A stretch of 5,979 bases of DNA from Planctomycetota bacterium (GTDB taxonomy: Bacteria > Planctomycetota > Brocadiia > JAJRTI01), in assembly GCA_024278415.1 (NCBI GenBank), contig JAJRTI010000726.1, forward strand, positions 1-5,979, in the 5' to 3' direction. The position numbers were made by a program, and so were the translations under genes. Shown one piece after another: positions 1 through 5,698 of this stretch (its first letter is position 1; each line of letters opens with the position of its first letter). Under the pieces are notes generated by a model. It was not told where the DNA came from and made no database searches. It was given only the letters and a program-made list of their open reading frames with translations.

Positions 1-455
1 GTCGCGGGCTTGAACACGTTCGTCGCGGAGTTGCCCTTGTGGCCGGGATCGGTCTGCGTGACTTCGAGCACGACCGCCGCGGGGAGGTCCACGGCGAAGG
101 CCTTGCCCTCGTGGAACTTGACGCGCACCTGTTGGTTCGGCGTCACGAACACCATCTGCTCGCCCACCAGATCCTCGCTCAGATGGATCTGGTCGTACGT
201 ATTCACGTCCATGAACACGTACGAATCGCCGTCCTGGTATAGGTACTCCATGACCCGGGTCTCCAGGGTTGCGGCCTCCACCCTATCCGTGGAGCGAAAC
301 CGCTTGTTGATCGTGTTGCCCGCGGTGATGCTTTTGAGCTTGGTCTGCATCAGGGCCTGGCCCTTGCCGGGGGTGATGTGCTGGAAATCGGTCACGACGA
401 ACAGTTCGCCGTCGATGTTCAGCACTGTGCCTTTTCGGATGTCGGTAGCGTTCAT
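1..455 (-). CDS. efp: Translation elongation factor P, C-terminal end cut by window edge
   Basis: EF-P binds the ribosome between the P and E sites and relieves stalling at polyproline stretches. Reading down from the ATG at 455-453, 151 codons are open to the edge with no stop. The protein begins MNATDIRKG and has the N-terminal KOW-like domain with the exposed loop ITPGKGQALMQTKLK. Lys31 in PGKG lies where EF-P is modified (lysylation in E. coli), so this is a lysine-type rather than an arginine-type EF-P. The first OB domain follows (METRV-like segment TRVMEYLYQDGDSYVFMD, then YDQIHLSEDLVG), and the start of the last OB domain is visible as TDPGHKGNSATNVFKPA. EF-P is usually about 185-190 residues, so roughly 35 are missing. 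No good Shine-Dalgarno precedes the ATG. It is 268 bp from the phosphorylase gene and probably has its own promoter. Identification is firm; the modification state is inferred. Confidence 0.96.
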   Translation of the reverse strand, partial: MNATDIRKGTVLNIDGELFVVTDFQHITPGKGQALMQTKLKSITAGNTINKRFRSTDRVEAATLETRVMEYLYQDGDSYVFMDVNTYDQIHLSEDLVGEQMVFVTPNQQVRVKFHEGKAFAVDLPAAVVLEVTQTDPGHKGNSATNVFKPA

Positions 456-528
456 GTGGGTTTGGCTTGCAGGCGGGAGGTTGAGACTTCGATCTGAGCT
501 ACGCTCTGGACCGCGCGAAAGCATGCGT

Positions 529-564
529 ACGCGCTTGTAGTAGGCCCGTGAGGGCCTTCCTGCC
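529..564 (+). repeat. GTAG-led palindromic repeat, family 1, copy 1
   Basis: A GTAG tetranucleotide (537-540) is followed directly by a short hairpin: AGGCCC (542-547), loop GTGA, GGGCCT (552-557). The 36-bp unit begins ACGCGCTTGTAGTAGG and recurs 38 bp downstream with one substitution in the loop and one deleted C. A tetranucleotide at the foot of a palindrome is the known layout of bacterial REP sequences recognised by RAYT transposases; assignment to that class is inference. Confidence 0.75.
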
Positions 565-566
565 GC

Positions 567-601
567 ACGCGCTTGTAGTAGGCCCGTAAGGGCCTTCTGC
601 C
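567..601 (+). repeat. GTAG-led palindromic repeat, family 1, copy 2
   Basis: Second direct copy, starting 38 bp after copy 1. GTAG at 575-578 is followed by stem AGGCCC (580-585), loop GTAA and GGGCCT (590-595). It differs from copy 1 by G to A in the loop and one C fewer near its end. Its outer nine bases GCTTGTAGT (571-579) are exactly complementary to ACTACAAGC at 648-656, so copies 2 and 3 form an inverted pair of about 86 bp. Confidence 0.75.
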
Positions 602-607
602 TGTATC

Positions 608-625
608 GTCCGCGGTGCGGCGGAC
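608..625. repeat. Hairpin between inverted repeat copies
   Basis: Perfect 6-bp stem GTCCGC (608-613) with GCGGAC (620-625) around loop GGTGCG. It sits between repeat copies 2 and 3, giving a palindrome, hairpin, inverted palindrome arrangement. There is no T-run after it in either direction, so a terminator role is not supported. Confidence 0.6.
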
Positions 626-629
626 CAGC

Positions 630-656
630 GGCGCCCTTACGGTCGCCACTACAAGC
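630..656 (-). repeat. GTAG-led palindromic repeat, family 1, copy 3, inverted
   Basis: Read on the minus strand it starts GCTTGTAGT, as copies 1 and 2 do, and then has a different stem: GGCG and CGCC pair, A faces G as an internal mismatch, CC pairs with GG, and the loop is GTAA. The core CCGTAAGG is shared with copy 2 while the outer arm differs but still pairs. That pattern argues for selection on structure rather than sequence. Confidence 0.72.
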
Positions 657-723
657 ACTGTCGAGAGCCGCTACTGCTATAGTGGGCTCGGGGAGATTAA
701 AGAGGATATCAGAACCCCAGGGC

Positions 724-1575
724 TCACTCAAGAATGGCGCCCACGGCGGCCGTGAGCAGCGCGACGCACTGCTGCTCGACGCGTCGGGCCGTGTGCACGA
801 TGTCCTCGTGCGAGAGCTTGGCGCCGGCCGCGAGTCCCGCCGCCTTGTTCGTGATGCAGGAGATGCCAACGACACGCACCCCCATCTGCCGCAGTGCGAT
901 GGTCTCCCAAACAGTGGACATGCCGATCGCGTCGATGCCCTGGCTGGCCATCGCCCGGATCTCCGCGGGCGTCTCGTACATGGGCCCCAGCGTGCTGGCG
1001 TATACGCCTGACTTTAGCGGCACGCCGGCTGCGGCCGCGGCCGCGTTCACGCGAGCGCGCAGCTCCGCATCGTACGCCTCGGTCATGTCCACGAACCGCG
1101 GGCCCAACACGCTGCCGAGCCCCAGCAAGGGATTGGTCGCGGTGAGATTGACGTGGTCTCCGATGAGCATGAAATCGCCTGGGTCGAGGCCGTCCCGAAT
1201 GCCGCCCGCGGCATTGGTCAGCAGGACCGTCCCGACTCCCCACCGTGCGAGCGCGCGGGCCGCGTACACGACCTCGTTTGGCGAGTAGCCCTCGTACCCA
1301 TGGCAGCGCCCGCGGAGGCAAGCGACCCGGCGCCCCCCTACCGTCCCAATGTGCAGCATGCCTGCGTGCACTTGGGGCGTAGACAAATGCGGCACGTCGG
1401 CGCAAGCAAACTCCGCGGCCGTGTCCACGGCCCCCGCAAACGCGTCCCAGCCGGATCCGAGGATGACGGCCATGGCCGGCGCAGCGCCGGCGCGGTCGCG
1501 CAGCCACGCGGCGGTCTCGTCGAGGGATTGGGAGAGGGAAAGCAAATGACCAGCGACCAATGACGAATGCCCCAT
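724..1575 (-). CDS. Purine nucleoside phosphorylase, trimeric type
   Basis: Cytosolic enzyme that uses phosphate to split purine nucleosides into base and (deoxy)ribose 1-phosphate. The 283 residues match the usual length of trimeric phosphorylases (PunA/PupG/human PNP type). Visible motifs: phosphate loop LGSG with Ser41, Arg90 and His92 in RGRCHGYEGYS, NAAGG at 121-125, GDHVNLTATNPL at 139-150, FVDMTEAYD at 161-169, GPMYETPAE with Glu201, GMSTV at 218-222 and SCITNKA with Asn243. Glu201 and Asn243 correspond to the human residues that read 6-oxopurines, so guanosine and inosine are the likely substrates and adenosine a poor one. His256 in SHED is the likely ribose-side histidine. GSGW and TVWET replace the commoner GSGL and TVPE. 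The ATG lies 7 bp after the transporter stop, so translation is probably coupled. Residues 2-10 fall in a 7-bp tandem repeat, and homology to relatives would start near residue 18, so a later TTG start is possible. Confidence 0.95.
   Translation of the reverse strand: MGHSSLVAGHLLSLSQSLDETAAWLRDRAGAAPAMAVILGSGWDAFAGAVDTAAEFACADVPHLSTPQVHAGMLHIGTVGGRRVACLRGRCHGYEGYSPNEVVYAARALARWGVGTVLLTNAAGGIRDGLDPGDFMLIGDHVNLTATNPLLGLGSVLGPRFVDMTEAYDAELRARVNAAAAAAGVPLKSGVYASTLGPMYETPAEIRAMASQGIDAIGMSTVWETIALRQMGVRVVGISCITNKAAGLAAGAKLSHEDIVHTARRVEQQCVALLTAAVGAILE
1545..1572. repeat. Four 7-bp tandem units at the start of the phosphorylase gene
   Basis: On the plus strand the units read AATGACC, AGCGACC, AATGACG, AATGCCC. 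They lie just inside the chosen start codon (1575-1573) and encode the non-conserved residues 2-10. Seven is not a multiple of three, so a gain or loss of one unit would shift the frame of this start but not of any start further inside the gene. Confidence 0.6.
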
Positions 1576-1582
1576 CTCTGTT

Positions 1583-2899
1583 CTACAGCAACGCGCCCGC
1601 GACGCATGCGGTCATCATGGACGCCATGGCGCCGCCGGCCACGGCCTTGAGGCCGAGCTTGGCGAGGTCGTGGCGACGGGTCGGAGCGAGGGTGCCGATG
1701 CCGCCGATGGTGATGGCGATGGATCCGAAGTTGGAGAAGCCGCAGAGTGCGTACGTGGCCATGGTGATCGAGCGGGGCGACATGGCCTGTTGGGCGATGA
1801 TCTTCTTGAGTTCGAGGTACGCGAGGAACTCGTTGAGCACGATCTTCTGCCCCAGCAAGTTGCCGAAGCTCAGGCAGTCCTTCCACTCGACGCCAAGGCA
1901 GAAGGCGAGGGGGCTGAAGATCCAGCCGAGAATCTTCTGCATGCTCAAGGCCTGGCCGGCCGCCACGTCGGCAACGAACCAGCCTTGCACCATGCCCAGC
2001 ATGTAGTTGAGCATCGCGACGAGCGACACGAACGCGAGCACCATCGCGGCCACGTTGATCGCGAGCTTCACGCCCATGCCCGCGCCGGCCGCGGCCGCGT
2101 CGATCACGTTTACGGTGTCGCGCTCGAACTGGACTTCCACCTCGCCCAACGTCCTGGGCTCCTCGGTCTCAGGCAAGAGGATCTTGGCCATGACCAACGA
2201 CGCCGGTGCGGACATGACGCTCGCGGCGAGCAAGTCCGCGGCTTTGATGCCGAAGCTGGCGTACACCATGAGCACGCTGCCGGCGATGGTGGCGAAGCCG
2301 CTCGTCATGAGCGCCATGATCTCGGACAGGGTCATGCCCGGCACGTACGGCCGAATCACGAGCGGCGCTTCCGTCATGCCCACAAAGACGTTGGCCGCGG
2401 CCGCGAGCGACTCTGCGCCGCTCACGCGCATGGACCACTTCATGATCTTGGCCATGGCCGCCACGATCTTCTGCATGATACCCAGATGGTAGAGCACGGA
2501 CATGAGGGAAGAGAAGAAGATGATGATCGACGACACCCGCACAAAGAAGACGAATCCCCCGCCTGGCGGCAGCGCGCCAAACGTCACGCCCGAAGCCGTG
2601 GCGCCAGACCGGCTCACGGTCGCAAATTGCTCCATGTTCGCGAGCGGGCCAAAGATAAACTTCGCCCCCTCGTCCGCGAACCCGATGACCACCTGCACCG
2701 TCTCCCCCAGCCACTCGAACACGGCCTGCCCCGGCGCGGTCTTCAGCACGACGAACGCGAACACAAACTGGAGCACCAAGCCCCACACGACAATGCGCGG
2801 AAGTATCCTGCGCCGATGTGCGGATAGCGCCCACGCGATGCCGAGCAATACCGCCAGGCCGCCAAGGCATTGCAGACGTTGGAGGAGGGTGGTTTCCAT
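1583..2899 (-). CDS. Concentrative nucleoside transporter (CNT/NupC family)
   Basis: Inner-membrane symporter that brings nucleosides in with H+ or Na+. With the ATG at 2899 it has 438 residues, close to the family's usual 400-430, and begins METTLLQRLQCLGGLAVLLG, the typical first membrane segment. A longer open frame reaches 3040, but those 47 residues are Arg-rich and unlike the family. Motifs: SGVTFGALPP at 103-112, FFVRVSSIIIFFSSLMSVLYHLG at 118-140 (given here as separate parts: RVSSIIIFFSS, LMSVLYHLG), GAESLAAAANVFVGMTEAPL at 161-180, MTSGFATIAGSVL at 198-210, LLAASVMSAPASLVMAKIL near 223-241, NEF at 356-358, YALCGFSNFGSIA at 383-395 and IGGIGTLAP at 398-406. Glu177, Glu357, Asn390 and Ser393 match substrate- or cation-site residues in characterised CNTs; Met175 sits where a Gln is common. 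It is followed 7 bp later by the nucleoside phosphorylase, which supports nucleosides as substrate. Confidence 0.94.
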   Translation of the reverse strand: METTLLQRLQCLGGLAVLLGIAWALSAHRRRILPRIVVWGLVLQFVFAFVVLKTAPGQAVFEWLGETVQVVIGFADEGAKFIFGPLANMEQFATVSRSGATASGVTFGALPPGGGFVFFVRVSSIIIFFSSLMSVLYHLGIMQKIVAAMAKIMKWSMRVSGAESLAAAANVFVGMTEAPLVIRPYVPGMTLSEIMALMTSGFATIAGSVLMVYASFGIKAADLLAASVMSAPASLVMAKILLPETEEPRTLGEVEVQFERDTVNVIDAAAAGAGMGVKLAINVAAMVLAFVSLVAMLNYMLGMVQGWFVADVAAGQALSMQKILGWIFSPLAFCLGVEWKDCLSFGNLLGQKIVLNEFLAYLELKKIIAQQAMSPRSITMATYALCGFSNFGSIAITIGGIGTLAPTRRHDLAKLGLKAVAGGAMASMMTACVAGALL

Positions 2900-3023
2900 T
2901 TCCGGGTGTGCTCTCTCTCGAAGGGCAAGAAGCCGCGCGCGTCGCACGTTCGTAAGAGCGTCTCTGGCCGGGCGCCATTGCGCGCCAAGCGCAGCGGAAC
3001 GCACCGACGTGCACGCCACAAGC

Positions 3024-3047
3024 GCGGGACCCGTCCGCACGTCCCGC
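3024..3047. promoter_or_regulatory. 7-bp inverted repeat in the transporter leader
   Basis: GCGGGAC (3024-3030) pairs perfectly with GTCCCGC (3041-3047) around a 10-base loop. No T-run follows on the minus strand, so an intrinsic terminator for the lipoprotein gene is doubtful. It could be an operator half-site pair or an RNA hairpin in the leader of the transporter gene. GC-rich DNA yields such stems by chance, so the role is open. Confidence 0.35.
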
Positions 3048-3066
3048 CTCGCAGGGGGGACTTACA

Positions 3067-3076
3067 GGGGGGGGGG
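3067..3076 (+). repeat. Run of ten G (C10 on the coding strand)
   Basis: Ten consecutive G, preceded by a second run of six G at 3054-3059 with ACTTACA between. On the coding (minus) strand it is a C10 tract lying 25-34 bp after the lipoprotein stop and about 170 bp before the transporter start. Homopolymers of this length are prone to slippage and also to sequencing error. Confidence 0.85.
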
Positions 3077-3100
3077 AAGACGCCAGTTCCTCTGCAAACG

Positions 3101-5566
3101 TCAGCGCCGCGGCGTCCACTTGCCATCGCCATCCGCGTCGATCCAGATCGGGTTGGTCACGGCGAAGGGAGTGACGGGCTCAGAACGATAGTCGGGGTAC
3201 ACCGGGCTGAGGGCAGCGATGCCGGACACGACCGCTACGATCCACGAGTCGCGGCGAATGGGGTAGCGCAGGCGCCGGTCAAAACGCTCGACCACCCCCG
3301 TTTCGGGCAACGGGAACGCATCGACAACCGCGCCATTGACAACGAACTCAATCTTGTTCGGCTGCACCCAGGGCGCACAAAAAACGCGGCCGCGCACGTC
3401 GATTTCGCCATCGCTGTCGCTGACCATGCTGCCAATGACGCCGTCGCGGTTGACGGTGATATACACCATGGGGCCGTTGGTGACAATCGCGCGGCGGCGC
3501 GTCTTGATCGCGGCCGTGATGCTCTCCAGAGAGACGCGCACGACCGAGTCCGTGCCCACGTAGAGCATCGTGCGCGGGCAGCCGGCCTCCTGCGTCACCG
3601 CCATGTGGCTGTCGGACCCGCCCACCGCGGTGAACCGATGGCCCGCGTTGAGCAGCGCAAACCAATCCCGCAGCACCCGATCCGCGGCGGCCACGTGCTT
3701 GCCGTTCAGCACCTCGATTGCGTCGAAGTCCAGCGACATCCCGGGGCCGGCAAGCCCGGTCTTGGGGTCGAACTTCACGCGGTTGAAGTAGCCCAACCCG
3801 CCCGCGCGCGGGTGGTTGACTTGCACGATCGCGCCGGGGTTCAGCCGGCGCAACTCCTCGAAGATCGTCGCCGCATCCTTGCCGCGGTGGTCCACCGGCC
3901 CCAGCCGCGGGTTCCGCGGCACAAGCGGCATGGGGTACGCGTTGAAGTGGCCCAGCGTGTTCGTCGTCACCTCGTTGCCCACGAGCGCGGCCACGAACTT
4001 CGTGAGGCCCAACTCGCGGATCGTAGGGGCCAAGTCCGTGTGGCGGTCGTGGTCGGTCACCGCGGCCACTTCCACACCCTCGCAAGCGTCCGTGATGACG
4101 CGGTCCTTGAATGCGAGCGCGCTGTCAAAGCTCGCGGCGGTGTGCTGGTGGAGGTCCGCCGCGAGGTAGCCCTTGGTGGGCACGACGCGGCGCAGCGTTG
4201 CCCGGATGTGCTTCCGTTCGCCGCTGGCGATGAAAAACGTCTGCTGGTGCAACGTATACTCGATGCCGCGCGAGGCCACGACGAGGTAGTTGCCCGGCGC
4301 GATCGGGGCGTCGGCCTTGCCGTATGGCACGAACACGACGTTCCTCGCGCCGGCCGCGGTGTACGTCGAGCCGAAGTCGGGCGTGGGCGTGGACGCGGCG
4401 CCGAGGAAGGTGAACTTGGCTGGGATGGGCTCGCCGGCCTCGTCCACGGCCTCCAGTGTGAGTTGCGCGGGCTCGCCGAGTTCGCCGTCGAAGGCCACGG
4501 CCCGGCTGGGCTCGATCCGGACGGTGAACTCTCCCATGGGCTGCCGGTTGTGCGCGGTCGGCCGGAGCTTGTACAAGCCTGGGCGGAGGCTGGCGGCATA
4601 TGCACCCCAGGGGTCGGTCTTGGCAATGCCCACGATCTGGCCGCGCATGTCTCGAATCTCGATGGCCGCGTTGGCGATGGGCGCCTTGGTCTTGGACGAC
4701 CGGAAGCGGCCGGAGAGGCTGCCCACTTGGTCGCCGCGCACGAAGAAGCATTCGTCGCTGATGCCGGTGCTGCCGCCGATGCCGACTGCGAAGTGGCGCG
4801 TGTACGTGGCCGCGCTCCCCACCGGGATATCCGGCGCGGACACGATCACGTCGGACCACCCTGATCCGTGCCGGGTTTGCATGCTTCTGCTGCCGACGAA
4901 CATGCCGTACGACGCGAAGTCGCCCACGCCCGCGAGCCATACGAGCTTCGGCTTGCGCCCACCCAAATCGCGGCCGAAGCCTTGCGCGAAGTGATCCACT
5001 GCGCCCCATTGGATCGCGTCGCCGAGAGCGAACGCATCGAGCGGCTTGTCCGTGTGGTTGGCCACCTGGGTCGTGAGCGTCACGTGGCGCTGCCCGGGCC
5101 AAAGCTGATAGGTCGTCGCCACGCGGATGCCCGGCTGCTCGCAGTCAACGCCTTCCGCGCGAATCTCCGCCGGCTCGTGTTCTCCGCCTGCCTTGACGAT
5201 CGCCACGGACTGGTACACGGCCTGGCGCGGGAAGGTGTCCGCGAAGTAGGTGAACACCTCCTTGAGCAAATCCACGTTCGTGCGTTTGTCGCACGCGTCG
5301 CGGATGTTGCCGCCAGACTTGGAGCCCCCCGAGGGCCGCTGCACCGCGGAGATAATGACCCGGATCAGTTCGTTTTCGAGCACGTAATCGCCCGGCAGGC
5401 CATTGGCCGCGGGGCCGGGGATCATGTCCTTGGGCGTGGCGATGCGCGCGGCGGCGAAGGGCCGTTCCGGCTTGGGCGGCTCCACCACGGCCCGGCGCCA
5501 GCAGCCAGCGATGCACGCCGCGGCCGCGAGCCACAGGCAGGTCCGCTTGTGTGGGGAAGGGCGCAT
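3101..5566 (-). CDS. Lipoprotein with C-terminal PHP-type metallohydrolase domain (CehA/McbA-like)
   Basis: Predicted exported lipoprotein of 821 residues. The start at 5566 gives MRPSPHKRTCLWLAAAACIAGC, a basic head, hydrophobic core and lipobox IAGC with acylated Cys22, and is preceded by GAGG eight bases upstream. Starts further out would run through a palindromic repeat. Residues about 45-265 look like a beta-rich domain (DYVLENELIRVIISAVQ onward). About 282-345 resembles a carboxypeptidase-regulatory-like beta-sandwich (GRFRSSKTKAPIANAAIEIR to GLYKLRP). The PHP domain spans about 465-690 with the metal-ligand set DLHQHT (Asp471, His473, His475), TDHD (Asp505, His506), GNE (Glu532), GHFN (His540), NHPR (His585) and GSDSH (Asp652, His654), so the active site looks intact. 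The C-terminus ends WIDADGDGKWTPR, an acidic loop that could bind calcium. CehA hydrolyses carbaryl, but family members vary widely and the substrate here cannot be told; phosphoester or other ester hydrolysis at the envelope is a guess. Confidence 0.9.
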   Translation of the reverse strand: MRPSPHKRTCLWLAAAACIAGCWRRAVVEPPKPERPFAAARIATPKDMIPGPAANGLPGDYVLENELIRVIISAVQRPSGGSKSGGNIRDACDKRTNVDLLKEVFTYFADTFPRQAVYQSVAIVKAGGEHEPAEIRAEGVDCEQPGIRVATTYQLWPGQRHVTLTTQVANHTDKPLDAFALGDAIQWGAVDHFAQGFGRDLGGRKPKLVWLAGVGDFASYGMFVGSRSMQTRHGSGWSDVIVSAPDIPVGSAATYTRHFAVGIGGSTGISDECFFVRGDQVGSLSGRFRSSKTKAPIANAAIEIRDMRGQIVGIAKTDPWGAYAASLRPGLYKLRPTAHNRQPMGEFTVRIEPSRAVAFDGELGEPAQLTLEAVDEAGEPIPAKFTFLGAASTPTPDFGSTYTAAGARNVVFVPYGKADAPIAPGNYLVVASRGIEYTLHQQTFFIASGERKHIRATLRRVVPTKGYLAADLHQHTAASFDSALAFKDRVITDACEGVEVAAVTDHDRHTDLAPTIRELGLTKFVAALVGNEVTTNTLGHFNAYPMPLVPRNPRLGPVDHRGKDAATIFEELRRLNPGAIVQVNHPRAGGLGYFNRVKFDPKTGLAGPGMSLDFDAIEVLNGKHVAAADRVLRDWFALLNAGHRFTAVGGSDSHMAVTQEAGCPRTMLYVGTDSVVRVSLESITAAIKTRRRAIVTNGPMVYITVNRDGVIGSMVSDSDGEIDVRGRVFCAPWVQPNKIEFVVNGAVVDAFPLPETGVVERFDRRLRYPIRRDSWIVAVVSGIAALSPVYPDYRSEPVTPFAVTNPIWIDADGDGKWTPRR

Positions 5567-5595
5567 GTGCTGAGCCTCGTGCTGCGGCGTCGGCA

Positions 5596-5619
5596 GTAGC
5601 CGCATCCGCCGGGAGGCGG
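5596..5619 (+). repeat. GTAG-led palindromic repeat, family 2, copy A
   Basis: GTAG (5596-5599) is followed by CCGCATCCGCC and GGGAGGCGG; CCGCC (5606-5610) pairs with GGCGG (5615-5619) around GGGA. It differs from copy C at four of 24 positions. Its first 15 bases are the inverse complement of 5657-5671 with one mismatch. Confidence 0.75.
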
Positions 5620-5640
5620 GCCAACTGGAGATTGGCCTAC
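5619..5640 (-). repeat. GTAG-led palindromic repeat, family 2, copy B
   Basis: On the minus strand GTAG (5640-5637) opens a palindrome with stem GGCCAA/TTGGCC (5619-5624 with 5632-5637 on the plus strand) and a seven-base plus-strand loop CTGGAGA. The loop resembles that of copy C (CTGGCGA) while the stem is completely different, yet still complementary. Confidence 0.7.
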
Positions 5641-5647
5641 AGAACGC

Positions 5648-5671
5648 CCGCATTCTGGCGAATGCGGCTAC
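5648..5671 (-). repeat. GTAG-led palindromic repeat, family 2, copy C
   Basis: On the minus strand GTAG (5671-5668) is followed by a perfect 8-bp stem: CCGCATTC (5648-5655) with GAATGCGG (5660-5667) around TGGC. It is the inverted partner of copy A; together they bound a 76-bp unit with 14 of 15 matching terminal bases. In minus-strand direction copies C and B are in tandem about 31 bp apart. Confidence 0.78.
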
Positions 5672-5698
5672 CGCCGGCCCGCGCCCTCGTTCATGCCC

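Larger units (their letters stand above)
456..723. other. Intergenic spacer between pnp and efp, holding a palindromic repeat cluster
   Basis: No convincing gene lies here; short open frames over it cover the repeats and have no protein-like composition. The middle (529-656) is taken by the GTAG-led palindromes listed separately. The stretch 657-723 is relatively AT-rich and contains TATAGC on the minus strand (681-676), a possible -10 element for efp, but the hexamer 17 bp upstream of it (CTCTTT) is a poor -35. If that promoter were used, the repeat cluster would be transcribed in the efp leader. No clear terminator hairpin with a T-run was seen after the phosphorylase stop. Confidence 0.6.
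2900..3100. other. Intergenic spacer upstream of the nucleoside transporter
   Basis: This 201-bp gap separates the PHP lipoprotein stop from the transporter ATG and should hold the promoter of the transporter and phosphorylase pair. I could not pick convincing -35 and -10 hexamers. It contains the inverted repeat at 3024-3047, G runs at 3054-3059 and 3067-3076, and a weak imperfect inverted repeat (GGCGC/GCGCC) near 2970-2986. Open frames across it are unlike any family I know. Confidence 0.5.
5567..5698. other. Intergenic spacer holding a REPIN-like element
   Basis: The 132 bp between the right-hand partial gene and the lipoprotein gene consist mostly of three GTAG-led palindromes (5596-5671). 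The 29 bases next to the lipoprotein start hold its GAGG ribosome binding site (5575-5578 region on the minus strand). No T-run terminator and no clear promoter hexamers were seen. Confidence 0.6.

Noticed and set aside
10..540. A 176-codon open frame on the plus strand
   Set aside because: It is antisense to efp, whose protein sequence is unmistakable, and extends into the repeats.
529..656. Repeats resembling a short CRISPR array
   Set aside because: Only two direct copies, with almost no spacer (2 bp) between them, a third copy inverted, and no cas genes nearby.
660..723. GGGG/CCCC pairing as a terminator after the phosphorylase
   Set aside because: The arms are only four bases and about 20 bases apart, without a T-run, so chance is a sufficient explanation.
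1670..2827. A 385-codon open frame on the plus strand, rich in His and Glu
   Set aside because: It is antisense to the transporter gene and has the composition of a shadow frame.
2900..3040. A longer N-terminus for the nucleoside transporter starting at 3040
   Set aside because: The extra 47 residues are Arg-rich with no family similarity, whereas the ATG at 2899 begins at the normal first membrane segment.
3024..3047. Intrinsic terminator for the lipoprotein gene
   Set aside because: The stem is good, but no T-run follows it on the minus strand, so it was listed only as an inverted repeat.
2870..4864. A 664-codon open frame on the plus strand
   Set aside because: It lies opposite the PHP lipoprotein gene, is rich in Arg, His and Ala as expected of an antisense GC-rich frame, and shows no recognisable domain.
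5567..5653. A longer N-terminus for the PHP lipoprotein starting at 5653 or 5605
   Set aside because: It would place the signal peptide inside the protein and run through the palindromic repeats; the ATG at 5566 has a signal peptide directly after it and GAGG before it.
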